This document shows positions 54,986 through 63,414 of a stretch of DNA of 64,000 nt, in pieces (position 1 is the stretch's first letter; each line of letters opens with the position of its first letter). A program made the translations under genes and the position numbers. The stretch spans positions 682,001 to 746,000 of the forward strand of contig NZ_WMEU01000001.1 in assembly GCF_009856295.1 (NCBI RefSeq), given 5' to 3'. The DNA is from Pontibacillus yanchengensis (GTDB taxonomy: Bacteria > Bacillota > Bacilli > Bacillales > BH030062). The notes beneath the pieces are model-generated. The model was not told the DNA's origin. It made no database searches and saw nothing but the letters and a program-made list of their open reading frames with translations.

Positions 54986-56425
54986 ATGAGAATTGGATCA
55001 ATAATAAATGGTCAAGAACGCAACGAAAAAGATCGGGAGTCATTAGCTGTTCTAAACCCATATAACCATGAAGAAATCGGCATGCTTGCATTAGCCACAG
55101 AAGAAGATTTAAACGATGCTGTAGAGACAGCTTTCTGTACTTACCATGATATTATGAAGCCTATGTCCGCACATGAACGCGCAGAAATTTTACGAAACGC
55201 TGCAGATTTATTGGTTGAACAAAAAGATGAATTCGCCTCTATTTTAGTTCAAGAAGCTGGAAAACCATTGAAGTACAGCAAAGGAGAAGTAGACCGTGCG
55301 ATACAGGTATTACGTTTTGCTTCTGAGCTTGCCAAAAACATTTATGGTGAATTGATTCCTATGGATGCAGCTCCAAGGGGACAGAATAGAATAGGAATGG
55401 TCACGAGAAAACCATTAGGAGTCGTAGGAGCTATTACTCCGTTTAACTTTCCATTGAACTTATCACTGCACAAACTAGCTCCTGCTATTGCGGCTGGTAA
55501 CACCGTTGTATTTAAGCCAGCAGAGAAAACACCTTTTTCTGCTTATAAATTAGTTAAACTATTTGAACAAGCCGGTTTGCCTAACGGTATTTTAAACCTT
55601 GTCATTGGTACAGGGAAAGAAGTCGGCGAACCACTCGTCCAACATGATAAAGTAAACAAAATTACATTCACAGGATCTGTTCCAGTAGGAAAAAACATAC
55701 GAGCCTCGGCCGGCTTAAAGAAAGTAACACTTGAGCTTGGATCAAATTCCCCTAACATTTTATTTGAGGATGCTAATGTGGAAGATACTGTAGAGAAATT
55801 AACAACAGGTGCTTTTGCATTTTCAGGTCAAGTCTGTATCTCGGCACAGAGAATTTATGTTCATCACACCATATATGAGGAATTCCTGGAGAAATATAAG
55901 GAACGCACCAAGATGTTAACCATCGGAGACCCAGCCAACGAAGCAACTGACATAGGACCGATGATCAATGAGGATGAATCTAAGCGAGCGAAGGAATGGA
56001 TTGACGATGCTATAGAAAATGGCGCTACTCTTCAAGTCGGTGGTGAACGAACGGGTACTGTTTTAGAGCCAACTATTATGACGGATGTAAAGAAAAACAT
56101 GAAGATTATCGCTCAAGAGGTCTTCGCTCCGATTGTTTCTGTCATGCCTTTCAAAACAGAAGAAGAAGTAGTGAAACGCAGCAATGATTCCATTTACGGG
56201 TTACAGGCTGGTTTGTTTACAAATAATATCGACAGGGCTTTTCGAGTAGCTGATCAACTAGAAATGGGTGGTGTCTGGATTAATGAAATTTCCACATACC
56301 GACAAGACAATCATCCATACGGCGGTGTAAAACAAAGTGGTCTTGGTAAAGAAGGCGTTAAATATGCTATTGAGGACATGACAGAAATGAAGTTTATAGG
56401 AGTGAAGCTTCAAGGAAAGGAGTGA
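54986..56425 (+). CDS. NAD(P)+-dependent aldehyde dehydrogenase
   Basis: 479 residues of the ALDH superfamily. N-terminal blocks AITPFNFPLNLSLHKLAPAI (about 146-165), GNTVVFKPAEKTPFSAYKL, general-base Glu in KVTLELGSNSPNI (about 246-258), nucleophilic Cys in FSGQVCISAQRIYV (about 277-290), and KEGVKYAIEDMTEMKFIG at the end. The subfamily looks like lactaldehyde/succinate-semialdehyde dehydrogenases; the substrate is not certain. It lies 15 nt after the ThDP enzyme in the same operon, so it may act on an aldehyde made by it. AAGGAAGGAG precedes the ATG. Confidence 0.88.
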   Translation: MRIGSIINGQERNEKDRESLAVLNPYNHEEIGMLALATEEDLNDAVETAFCTYHDIMKPMSAHERAEILRNAADLLVEQKDEFASILVQEAGKPLKYSKGEVDRAIQVLRFASELAKNIYGELIPMDAAPRGQNRIGMVTRKPLGVVGAITPFNFPLNLSLHKLAPAIAAGNTVVFKPAEKTPFSAYKLVKLFEQAGLPNGILNLVIGTGKEVGEPLVQHDKVNKITFTGSVPVGKNIRASAGLKKVTLELGSNSPNILFEDANVEDTVEKLTTGAFAFSGQVCISAQRIYVHHTIYEEFLEKYKERTKMLTIGDPANEATDIGPMINEDESKRAKEWIDDAIENGATLQVGGERTGTVLEPTIMTDVKKNMKIIAQEVFAPIVSVMPFKTEEEVVKRSNDSIYGLQAGLFTNNIDRAFRVADQLEMGGVWINEISTYRQDNHPYGGVKQSGLGKEGVKYAIEDMTEMKFIGVKLQGKE

Positions 56426-56429
56426 TTCG

Positions 56430-57125
56430 ATGATTTTCAATATAATATTAGCCTCTATACTGTCGTTTTTCACAATAACTGTTCCAACAGAAGATGCGGT
56501 CACCTCTGACAATGACTCCTTTCATAAATCAGAAAAAAAGTACAGTATTACTGTCGACTACCCTATATTTGATGGAACGAAACATCCTGCTTTTATAAAA
56601 GAAATAAATGAGAGATATAAGCAGTACGCTCAAGATTTATATAAAGGATACATGGAACATGCTAGTGTGTACTCCTATCTTGCCAAAATTCGGGAACAAT
56701 CTTTAGAATATACATCCACTTATGAAATCCCTTATAATCAATATCCACTAGTGAGCATTTTATATCACCATGTGGAATTATCAAGCGGTCCAGAAAAACA
56801 GCATTATAATGAGGCAAAAACATTTGATATCGAAAGTCAAAAAGAGCTTTCTTTACATGATTTGTTCGACACTTCCACTCCTTATGAAAAGTTCTTGTTA
56901 AATAAAGCATCGGAGCAACTAACCGACAAAAAACACATTAAAAGCAACCATCTTAGTGAAGATGCAATGTATTATTTGGAAAAAGACAAGCTTATCTTGT
57001 TCACGAGACCAGATGCGATTCTCTCCACTAAAGAAGAAATCTCAACTGTTACTATCCCCTTTTCTGAACTCCGTCCGTATCTAACAGAACATTATGAGAA
57101 GCTGTTATTGAGTAATAAATATTAA
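56430..57125 (+). CDS. Exported DUF3298-domain protein (RsiV/PdaC-like)
   Basis: 231 residues. Weak N-terminal signal/anchor (ILASILSFFTITV), then a DUF4163-like part (YSITVDYPIFDGTKHPAFIK, about 38-57) and a DUF3298 domain (about 130-225, NEAKTFDIESQKELSLHDLF and EEISTVTIPFSELRPYL). Such domains occur in RsiV anti-sigma factors and PdaC; they bind lysozyme or are of unknown function. It begins 4 nt after the ALDH stop with AAAGGAG, thus is in the same operon. A terminator ends the operon at 57128-57170. Confidence 0.8.
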   Translation: MIFNIILASILSFFTITVPTEDAVTSDNDSFHKSEKKYSITVDYPIFDGTKHPAFIKEINERYKQYAQDLYKGYMEHASVYSYLAKIREQSLEYTSTYEIPYNQYPLVSILYHHVELSSGPEKQHYNEAKTFDIESQKELSLHDLFDTSTPYEKFLLNKASEQLTDKKHIKSNHLSEDAMYYLEKDKLILFTRPDAILSTKEEISTVTIPFSELRPYLTEHYEKLLLSNKY

Positions 57126-57127
57126 AC

Positions 57128-57172
57128 AACAGGTGTCCAGTAATTCAAAATGTGGACACCTGTTTTATGTTT
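57128..57172 (+). terminator. Terminator of the ThDP enzyme-ALDH operon
   Basis: AACAGGTGTCCA (57128-57139) / TGGACACCTGTT (57152-57163), TTATGTTTTTTT follows. Confidence 0.88.
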
Positions 57173-57313
57173 TTTTATGATAAGCATCAAATAATCGAGA
57201 TTACTAAATAAGAACCTTAATTAAGGTTGCTTGAACCATATATCCCTGCTTTCTATAAGTTTGATTTTCACCCTTCCATTCCTTCATATTTTTTCTTATA
57301 AATTTATAACCCA

Positions 57314-57916
57314 TTAAAGCCCATATTCCGATACATAAAACACTAAAGGATAAAAGTGCACTAAACTTACGATAATAAAATAAAACACACCTATCCCTCG
57401 AAACAACCATAACCCCATTTTAGATAAACTTGGACCCTCTCGATCATTCCTTGGTAATTTATTCTCACGGATCATAAATTGAATATACTCTACGATTAAC
57501 CATAAAGAAGCAACACCAAAAGTGCTTAATGCAGCAATTCCCGCTCCTAAACCACCATAATCAGGTTGAGGACCTTGTATCACCCAAATATAAAATTCAA
57601 AATTGCTCCGTAATAATAAAAATATAAGAATATTAAAATAAAGCCCAGCTATGACTATGAGAGAAGGAAAGCGTTCTACAGCACCTAATACCATGATTGC
57701 TATAATCCACATGAAAAAAACCCAGAATAACACTCCTAGGTGTTCCAATACATAGTTTAAAGTTAAGTCATCTGTAGCAGGATCAGGAAATACATGGGAC
57801 AAAAAATAATCTAATGGTTGACTTACACCATATAAAAGTAGTGCCACACCCCCAATGGTTAACACGTACCAGAGCACCCATATTTTCCATCTTCTCTGTA
57901 AATAATCTCGTACCAT
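57314..57916 (-). CDS. Polytopic membrane protein, unknown family
   Basis: 200 residues with about five membrane segments: WVLWYVLTIGGVALLLYGVS (about 13-32), LGVLFWVFFMWIIAIMVLGA (about 60-79), FPSLIVIAGLYFNILIFLLL (about 83-102), GIAALSTFGVASLWLIVEYI (about 125-144) and a C-terminal one. GAAGGGGGAG precedes the ATG at 57916. A second minus-strand frame at 57204-57410, also hydrophobic, overlaps its 3' end and could mark a frameshift or a separate small gene. The 56-codon gene upstream (57950-58120) is in the same direction and probably co-transcribed. Confidence 0.6.
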   Translation of the reverse strand: MVRDYLQRRWKIWVLWYVLTIGGVALLLYGVSQPLDYFLSHVFPDPATDDLTLNYVLEHLGVLFWVFFMWIIAIMVLGAVERFPSLIVIAGLYFNILIFLLLRSNFEFYIWVIQGPQPDYGGLGAGIAALSTFGVASLWLIVEYIQFMIRENKLPRNDREGPSLSKMGLWLFRGIGVFYFIIVSLVHFYPLVFYVSEYGL

Positions 57917-57949
57917 AGATCCTCTCCCCCTTCTCTCTCACATTCCTAT

Positions 57950-58120
57950 CTACGTGAACATCATGAATAATGTCCATATAGCAAAAAGCAAAGCAGGAAG
58001 TTTCTTATTTTTCTTATCTCCTTTTACTACATCTAAAGTAGTAATGACAAACCAATAACCTATTACAACGGTAAAGACGACAACTAATGCATTCTCATTT
58101 AAATTAATTTGATCGAACAT
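57950..58120 (-). CDS. Small membrane protein, 56 aa
   Basis: ATG at 58120 with GGAGTGGGAGT just upstream; stop TAG at 57950-57952. The product MFDQINLNENALVVVFTVVI continues GYWFVITTLDVVKG, a basic turn DKKNKKLP, and ALLFAIWTLFMMFT. It has two membrane segments with a positively charged hairpin loop. No family is recognised. It lies 33 nt upstream of the 200-residue membrane protein. Confidence 0.7.
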   Translation of the reverse strand: MFDQINLNENALVVVFTVVIGYWFVITTLDVVKGDKKNKKLPALLFAIWTLFMMFT

Positions 58121-58195
58121 ACTCCCACTCCTTGAAATAAACCAATATCTATAGAATAGCAGGGAAAATGCCGAATGATAAGGAATTTATAAGAA

Positions 58196-58385
58196 AAACG
58201 CATGCGTGACGCAGCGGTCTTAATCGAATCTCCTCCATTCAGAACTTCCTTCTTATGAGATAAAGGAAACACGACGAGCGGTACAGTTCGATGTTGACTT
58301 ATCGTAAGAAGGAGCAGGAAGTTTGTTAGTTGCTCGGCGCTGGAGCTAGACATGTATCCGCCAGAAACTTTCTTTACTTTTTAGT
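58196..58385 (+). repeat. Family A dispersed element, copy A7 (left end truncated)
   Basis: Begins inside the core at CATGCGTGACGCAG...AATCGAAT, then GATAAAGGAAACACGACGAG, GATGTTGACTTATCGTAAG, AGTTTGTTAGTTGCTCGGCG and GCTGGAGCTAGACATGTA. Confidence 0.85.
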
Positions 58386-58390
58386 CATGG

Positions 58391-58426
58391 AAAAGGTTCA
58401 CCATTATATAGTGAACCTTCCCGTTT
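58391..58426. terminator. Intrinsic hairpin
   Basis: AAGGTTCAC / GTGAACCTT around CATTATATA (58393-58419); weak T-runs. Confidence 0.6.
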
Positions 58427-58434
58427 ACTCTATT

Positions 58435-58893
58435 GTATAAAAGTCATGATTTGGGAAAAAAGAGTTAATCTTCTCTACCAATCCATCAGCCAATGGAAGG
58501 TCAGGGTCTGAGTATGTTATTATGTTTTTCTCTCGATCCATTGGTGCCTTCTTCAAAACATGATTCATCTCTTCTACAAGAAGAAGTTTAGATTCTGCCT
58601 TAGCTTTATGCAGTGCTTTCGCTGCTTGAGGTGGAACTTGAAATCTGTACTCCCACCAATAACAAGCGTAGGAATGTCTAAATTTTTGATTTCTTCTGTT
58701 GGTTTATAGGTCATCCAAGATGCCAAGAAAGGTTGGATAGATGTCCTTAAACAGATTGTAATTCTTTAGGGACATCTTCTGTGGTTTCTCTCTGTTGGCC
58801 CAGAACCTGGAATAATAAGCACTACCGGAAAAGGTTGCTTCGTTTCAGGGGTGAGAATCACACCTTTTAATGTTCCTTTTCCATCTCAACCCT
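58435..58893 (-). pseudogene. Decayed alpha/beta hydrolase gene
   Basis: Minus-strand fragments in shifting frames: GTLKGVILTPETKQPFPVVL with IIPGSGPTERN (N-terminal, oxyanion-hole region), then after a large internal loss IQPFLASWMTYKPTEEIKNL with DIPTLVIGG (58.70-58.62 kb), a frameshift at about 58640, and PPQAAKALHKAKAESKLLLV, EEMNHVLKKA (catalytic His region), YSDPDLPLADGLVEKINSFF, stop at 58435. The middle of the enzyme with the nucleophile Ser is gone. It is a non-functional relic of a secreted-type alpha/beta hydrolase. Confidence 0.8.
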
Positions 58894-59121
58894 TCCACCC
58901 TCATATATTCTGTATTACGTCTGTAGGTAGAAAATGTTTCCCTCAAAAGACTATATTCCTTATAACTCAACCCTTAGTTAGAAACTATTTATTTAATGAA
59001 ACATTATGAGTGCTTTTCAATTGAGATCGTGTCTAGGTGCTGAAAATAGAGAAAGTTTTTTATATGAGCGACTTCCTCACATTTATGAATGAACAACCTA
59101 GAGCCAGTCTCACTAAACAAG

Positions 59122-59142
59122 CCCTGCTTCATAGAAGCAGGG
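59122..59142 (-). terminator. Putative terminator of the SASP gene
   Basis: CCCTGCTTC (59122-59130) / GAAGCAGGG (59134-59142), 15 nt beyond the SASP stop; weak T-tract on minus. Confidence 0.6.
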
Positions 59143-59156
59143 GTTAAACAATTGAA

Positions 59157-59420
59157 TTATTTGTTTTTATTTAAAAGTTGTTGCTCTCCCATTTTCACAA
59201 GTTCTTTCACCATGTTTCCACCAACGCTACCCCCAATTGTACCGGCATCTTTTGAGGTAAGGTTTCCGTTATATCCCTCTTGTAATGGGATGCCTTGTTC
59301 TCTAGCTATTTCATACTTCACATAGCCTGGATTAGCCGACTGAATCACTTTGGTCTTCAGTTGATCTAATCCTTCTCTGGCTTCTGGTACTAGTATCTTA
59401 TTGCGATTCCGTCTTGCCAT
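59157..59420 (-). CDS. Small acid-soluble spore protein, alpha/beta type
   Basis: The ATG at 59420 has AAAGGAGGGGG upstream and is preferred over 59453; 87 residues. Signature segments: LDQLKTKVIQSANP, KYEIAREQGI with the germination-protease cleavage-type Glu-Ile-Ala, and GYNGNLTSKDAGTIGGSVGG with NMVKELVKMGEQ. Such proteins coat spore DNA into an A-like form and protect it from UV and heat, then are degraded at germination. Transcription by sigma-G is expected. This is the clearest evidence that the host makes endospores. Confidence 0.95.
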   Translation of the reverse strand: MARRNRNKILVPEAREGLDQLKTKVIQSANPGYVKYEIAREQGIPLQEGYNGNLTSKDAGTIGGSVGGNMVKELVKMGEQQLLNKNK

Positions 59421-59507
59421 GAATTCCCCCTCCTTTCCTTTTTGGTATGCCACTAATGGAGGAGGATATTCTCGGTAGTTTTATACATACTCGGTAAAGA
59501 AAAGTGC

Positions 59508-59665
59508 AAGCGCCCTGCTAACGACGTACAAACTGCTGCTTACACTACGAAGGTTGGTTCGATGTTGACTTATCTTGAGGAGTAACAGGAAGCATCACTA
59601 GTCACCGGACGTTGGAGCTAGACATGTAAGATCCATTAACTTATGCTTTCTTTACAGGTTAAATA
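59508..59665 (+). repeat. Family A dispersed element, copy A8 (internally deleted)
   Basis: CGCCCTGCTAACGACGTACA, then GGTTGGTTCGATGTTGACTT without the core, GGAGTAACAGGAAG, CTAGTCACCGGACG and TTGGAGCTAGACATGTAAG. Same deletion as A6. Confidence 0.85.
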
Positions 59666-59889
59666 AACTTTTTTCCCCACTTATAGTTTGTTTATCTGTT
59701 TACACTTTATAAGTCCAACTAAAATCAGACCCCTAACATGGATACGTTGTAAGATGTTAAAACAAGCTCTAACAGTTTTTCAAGGTAAACTCCTTTACAT
59801 GTTGTTTAGCATTCTTACGAAAGGGAAATTCTAATTGTATAAGAGGGACAACTACATACACTACTATAGCAACTAATGAGGTGAAAATT

Positions 59890-61218
59890 ATGAAATTCGT
59901 CATTATTGGAGGAGATGCAGCAGGAATGAGTGCTGCCATGCAGATTGTTCGCAATAGTTCAGGAAATGAAATTACTACGCTAGAAAAAGGGACTATATAC
60001 TCCTATGGGCAATGCGGTCTCCCCTATACCTTTACGAATCAAGTTGAGTCTACAGATGATTTAATTGCACGTACACCTGAGACATTTAAAAACAAATATG
60101 GGATTGATACAAAAATCCTTCATGAGGTCACACGTGTCGATTATGAAGAAAAGGTAGTCCATGGAACCAACTTAAAAACAAATGAATCCTTTCAAGAATC
60201 CTACGATCGATTACTTGTTGCAACAGGAGCAAGTCCAGTCTTTCCTCCATGGGATGGGAAAGATCTAGAAGGTATTTTCACACTAAAAACGATACCAGAC
60301 GCTCAGGATATCAAGGCGTTCTTAGGTAAAGACATCGAGAATATCACTATTATAGGTGGAGGTTATATCGGGCTAGAAATGGCAGAAAGCATGGCTGAGA
60401 TTGGCAAAAACGTCCAAATCATCGAACGCGGGAACCAGTTAGCAAAGATTTTTGATGAGGAAATGGCGGAGCTCATCCATGACGAAGGCAAAAATCAAAA
60501 CCTGACCCTTACCTTTGAAGAGTCTGTTGAAGGCTTTAAAGGAACCAATCAAGTAGAGGCAGTTGTAACAAATAAAGGTGAACATAAAACAGATCTTGTT
60601 TTAGTTGCCGTTGGCGTGGCTCCAAATACATCATTTATGAATGGAACAGGAGCTTACAAAACCTACAATGATGCGCTAATTGTTAATCATTATATGCAAA
60701 CAAATATTAAAGATATATATGCAGCCGGAGACTGTGCAACTCAATACCATCGCATTAAGGAAAAAGATGATTATATTCCACTAGGAACACATGCCAATAA
60801 ACAAGGTCAGATTGCTGGCGTAAATATGATCGATCAACCTCGAACGTTCAAAGGTGTTGTAGGCTCTTCGATTATAAAGTTCTTTTCTCTTACACTTGGT
60901 CGTACAGGCCTTTCAGAAAAAGAGGCTCAATCTCTTAGCATCCCTTATGAAACCATAACAATACAATCAACTCACGCTGCAGGATATTACTCTAAAGAAG
61001 ATAAAATGACACTAAAGCTTGTTTTCAACAAGGAGAGTCGTCTTTTGTTAGGTGGGCAGATTATTGGTGGTGCTGGTGTTGATAAACGAATTGATGTCTT
61101 AGCGACAGCATTATATCATCAAATGAAAGTTGATGAGCTACAGGATTTAGACCTATCCTACGCTCCACCATATAACGGTGTATGGGACCCCCTACAACAA
61201 GCAGCTAGAAAAACTTAA
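59890..61218 (+). CDS. CoA-disulfide reductase (NADH-peroxidase family)
   Basis: The ATG at 59890 is used rather than GTG 59881; 442 residues. FAD-binding IIGGDAAGMSAAMQIVRN (about 5-22), the single redox Cys42 in YSYGQCGLPY, NAD motif IIGGGYIGLEMAESM (about 155-169), second FAD segment IYAAGDCATQ (about 276-285), and the C-terminal YAPPYNGVWDPLQQAA with the Tyr typical of CoADR. It reduces CoA disulfide with NAD(P)H, keeping CoA as the redox thiol in Gram-positives; NADH oxidase/peroxidase activity is possible. No rhodanese fusion. Monocistronic. Confidence 0.9.
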   Translation: MKFVIIGGDAAGMSAAMQIVRNSSGNEITTLEKGTIYSYGQCGLPYTFTNQVESTDDLIARTPETFKNKYGIDTKILHEVTRVDYEEKVVHGTNLKTNESFQESYDRLLVATGASPVFPPWDGKDLEGIFTLKTIPDAQDIKAFLGKDIENITIIGGGYIGLEMAESMAEIGKNVQIIERGNQLAKIFDEEMAELIHDEGKNQNLTLTFEESVEGFKGTNQVEAVVTNKGEHKTDLVLVAVGVAPNTSFMNGTGAYKTYNDALIVNHYMQTNIKDIYAAGDCATQYHRIKEKDDYIPLGTHANKQGQIAGVNMIDQPRTFKGVVGSSIIKFFSLTLGRTGLSEKEAQSLSIPYETITIQSTHAAGYYSKEDKMTLKLVFNKESRLLLGGQIIGGAGVDKRIDVLATALYHQMKVDELQDLDLSYAPPYNGVWDPLQQAARKT

Positions 61219-61251
61219 AACAAGTATTAAATTTCAACTTAATTATGAGGC

Positions 61252-61332
61252 CAGCACCTATCGTAAGTAGAGGTCGGCACACACTAATCGAAGGCTAGAC
61301 AGCTACGCGCCAAGATTTTATACTTTCCTTTT
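61252..61332 (+). repeat. Probable family A remnant A9
   Basis: Pieces TATCGTAAGTAGAGG, CTAATCG and GGCTAGACAGCTACGCGCCA recall the right half of the family; strongly diverged. Confidence 0.4.
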
Positions 61333-61336
61333 CAAA

Positions 61337-61402
61337 AAAGTACCACCTCCAAAAAAGGAGATGGTACTTTAAAAGCACTGGAGCGGGTTCCAGTGCTTGT
61401 TG
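61337..61402 (+). terminator. Two successive hairpins after the CoADR gene
   Basis: AGTACCACCTCC / GGAGATGGTACT (one mismatch; about 61338-61368), followed by AAGCACTGGA / TCCAGTGCTT (about 61372-61400). The first ends in TTTA. Confidence 0.6.
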
Positions 61403-61545
61403 TTTATTATTCAAGTATATTCGACTGTTATCGTTACATCACGTAACGTTAGCGAACTGCCCTACGTTGGCAGGCTATTGGTTGATTTTTATTTTGCAGC
61501 AGTTTTCAAATTAGGGGATCCAAGGTTACCTTAACTGGTTTACCA

Positions 61546-61719
61546 TTACGAAATTTTTTCAATTTTCAATTCGTAATTCTCAGGTAAAGCTTCTTGTTTA
61601 CGTAGCTCTTCTAAAAAATCCTGGGCATCCTTCAATTTAGAAAAAGTAAATTCTTGTTGTTTATCTGCGAAGGTTACCTTTATGTCGTCCAAGTACACTC
61701 CTACTACTCTAAATAGCAT
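61546..61719 (-). CDS. Small hypothetical protein, 57 aa
   Basis: ATG at 61719 with GAAGGGA upstream; stop TAA at 61546-61548. MLFRVVGVYLDDIKVTFADK, QQEFTFSKLKDAQDFLEELR, KQEALPENYELKIEKIS gives a strand-strand-helix-strand pattern. It is acidic, soluble. No family is recognised. Surrounding sequence has no other gene on this strand. Confidence 0.65.
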   Translation of the reverse strand: MLFRVVGVYLDDIKVTFADKQQEFTFSKLKDAQDFLEELRKQEALPENYELKIEKIS

Positions 61720-62040
61720 GGATTCCCTTCTTTCATCTTACTTTTGATTTTTAAAAAGGCTACTCTATTCCGAAGTTACTTATAAAACCTTTCAATTCAA
61801 AGTAAGACTGTACTTATATCATATCAACTATAATATAGTTTGTACACCATATACCACCAATCCATTATTTTATTTGTATAATATTTTAACTGTATTAATA
61901 CTAACAATAAATATTTTTAACTCTTATAATATAATTTCTTTTTTAGATTCCCAAATGTTGAATATAATAATCCACCCCCTTCCTCCCATTTCCGGCATTT
62001 ATAGTTAAATGTTTCATCGTAAAGTCTTATTTCAATCTTT
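61720..62040. other. AT-rich gap, nothing recognised
   Basis: About 320 bases between the 57-codon gene and the sRNA promoter with no ORF, hairpin or repeat that I can support. Confidence 0.4.
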
Positions 62041-62162
62041 TCTACACTCCGATACAATGGAACAATATCGTCAAGGATGATGAATCAGGGATACTATCCT
62101 TCAAGGATGAAGGTGAAGTATCTACATAGAAGCCACCCTAATATTAGGGTGGCTTCTTTTTT
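62030..62162 (+). ncRNA. Candidate small RNA with own promoter and terminator
   Basis: A promoter-like TTTCAA (62030-62035) and TACAAT (62053-62058) with a 17-nt spacer precede about 100 nt that contain TCAAGGATGA twice and a stem GATACT...AGTATC, and end in a perfect 30-nt palindromic terminator (62128-62157, AGAAGCCACCCTAAT and its complement) plus six T. There is no ORF in it, and the upstream gene already has terminators. Confidence 0.5.
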
Positions 62163-62291
62163 ATACGGAGTATCCACCTAATGTGTCATAAGTAAGTCCC
62201 TTTAAAAGACAGATACCTATAGCGGGTGATAAACTATGTCTGTTCTCCTCTTCAAAGGAGCAGAATATTATCTATTTAGGAGGGACCACTT

Positions 62292-63413
62292 TTGAGTCAA
62301 CGTTCATTTATTTTTGATACCTATACACTACTATCAGGTGCTACTTTGAAGAACAGAGTACTTATGGCTCCGATGACAAACTTTTTATCAAATGAGGATG
62401 GCTCTGTTTCAGATAAAGAAATCCAATACTATCAACGCCGTTCTGGCGGTGTTGGTGCTGTCATAACAGCGTGCGCGAACGTTAACAAAACTGGAAAAGG
62501 ATTTGACGGAGAGATTGGAGCAGACCGCGATGAACTGATTCCAGGACTGCGACGTCTTAGCGACGCCATTCATGAAAAAGGTGCTAAAGCTATTTTACAA
62601 ATCTTCCACGGCGGAAGAATGTGTCCCCCACATTTAATTCCTGGGGAAGATGTTGTAAGCGCAAGTGCTGTACCATCTTTACGTCCAAATGCAGTAACTC
62701 CTCGGGAGATGACGGAAGATGAAGTTCAAGAAACCATAAAAGATTTCGGAGAAGCTACTCGTCGTGCAATTGAAGCAGGCTTCGACGGCGTAGAAATCCA
62801 TGGGGCGAACACCTATTTAATTCAACAATTTTTCTCCCCTCATTCTAATCGTCGTACGGATCAATGGGGCGGAGAAGTAGAAGAGCGCATGAATTTCCCT
62901 CTTGCTGTAGTTGAATCCGTTCAGCAGGCGGTTCGGAACCACGCTAGCGATTCGTTTATTGTGGGGTATCGTCTATCACCTGAAGAAAAAGAGGAACCAG
63001 GTATTACAATGGACGACACACTTCAGCTTGTAGATGTGTTAGCTAAACAACATCTAGATTACCTTCACATCTCACTATCTAAGTTCAAGCAAGGCTCCAT
63101 TCGTGATGAACAAGATACGAAACCTCGTCTTGAAATGATACAAGAACGTGTGGGAAGCTTAGTCCCCGTAATGGGAGTGGGCACGTTAATCACACCTGAT
63201 GAGGTAGAAAAAGCACTAGCTGAAGTCCCTCTTGTCTCAATAGGTCGTGAATTGCTTATGGAACCTGATTGGGTGGAAAAAGTACAATCACAACGTGAGG
63301 ACGAGCTGCGTTTAACAATGAAGAAAAAGCAAAAAGATGATCTACTTATTCCTGAACCAATGTGGACGAAAATATTAAGTGTCCCAAATTGGTTTCCATT
63401 AGATGAAGATTAA
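62292..63413 (+). CDS. NADH-dependent flavin oxidoreductase (Old Yellow Enzyme family)
   Basis: 373 residues with TTG start at 62292, AGGAGGG 6 nt upstream. FMN TIM-barrel: NRVLMAPMTNFLSNEDGSVS (about 21-40), GAVITACANVNKTGKGF, QIFHGGRMCPPHL (about 102-114), GFDGVEIHGANTYLIQQFFS (about 163-182) with the substrate-anion His/Asn pair (HGAN), and NRRTDQWGGEVEERM. Family members reduce activated C=C bonds or dienoyl-CoA with NADH; B. subtilis YqiG is similar. There is no FeS-FAD extension, so it is not a 2,4-dienoyl-CoA reductase. Physiological substrate unknown. Confidence 0.9.
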   Translation: MSQRSFIFDTYTLLSGATLKNRVLMAPMTNFLSNEDGSVSDKEIQYYQRRSGGVGAVITACANVNKTGKGFDGEIGADRDELIPGLRRLSDAIHEKGAKAILQIFHGGRMCPPHLIPGEDVVSASAVPSLRPNAVTPREMTEDEVQETIKDFGEATRRAIEAGFDGVEIHGANTYLIQQFFSPHSNRRTDQWGGEVEERMNFPLAVVESVQQAVRNHASDSFIVGYRLSPEEKEEPGITMDDTLQLVDVLAKQHLDYLHISLSKFKQGSIRDEQDTKPRLEMIQERVGSLVPVMGVGTLITPDEVEKALAEVPLVSIGRELLMEPDWVEKVQSQREDELRLTMKKKQKDDLLIPEPMWTKILSVPNWFPLDED

Positions 63414-63414
63414 A

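Noticed and set aside
57204..57410. Independent 68-residue gene
   Set aside because: No ribosome binding site; better explained as shadow or frameshift continuation, reported as a low-interest finding.
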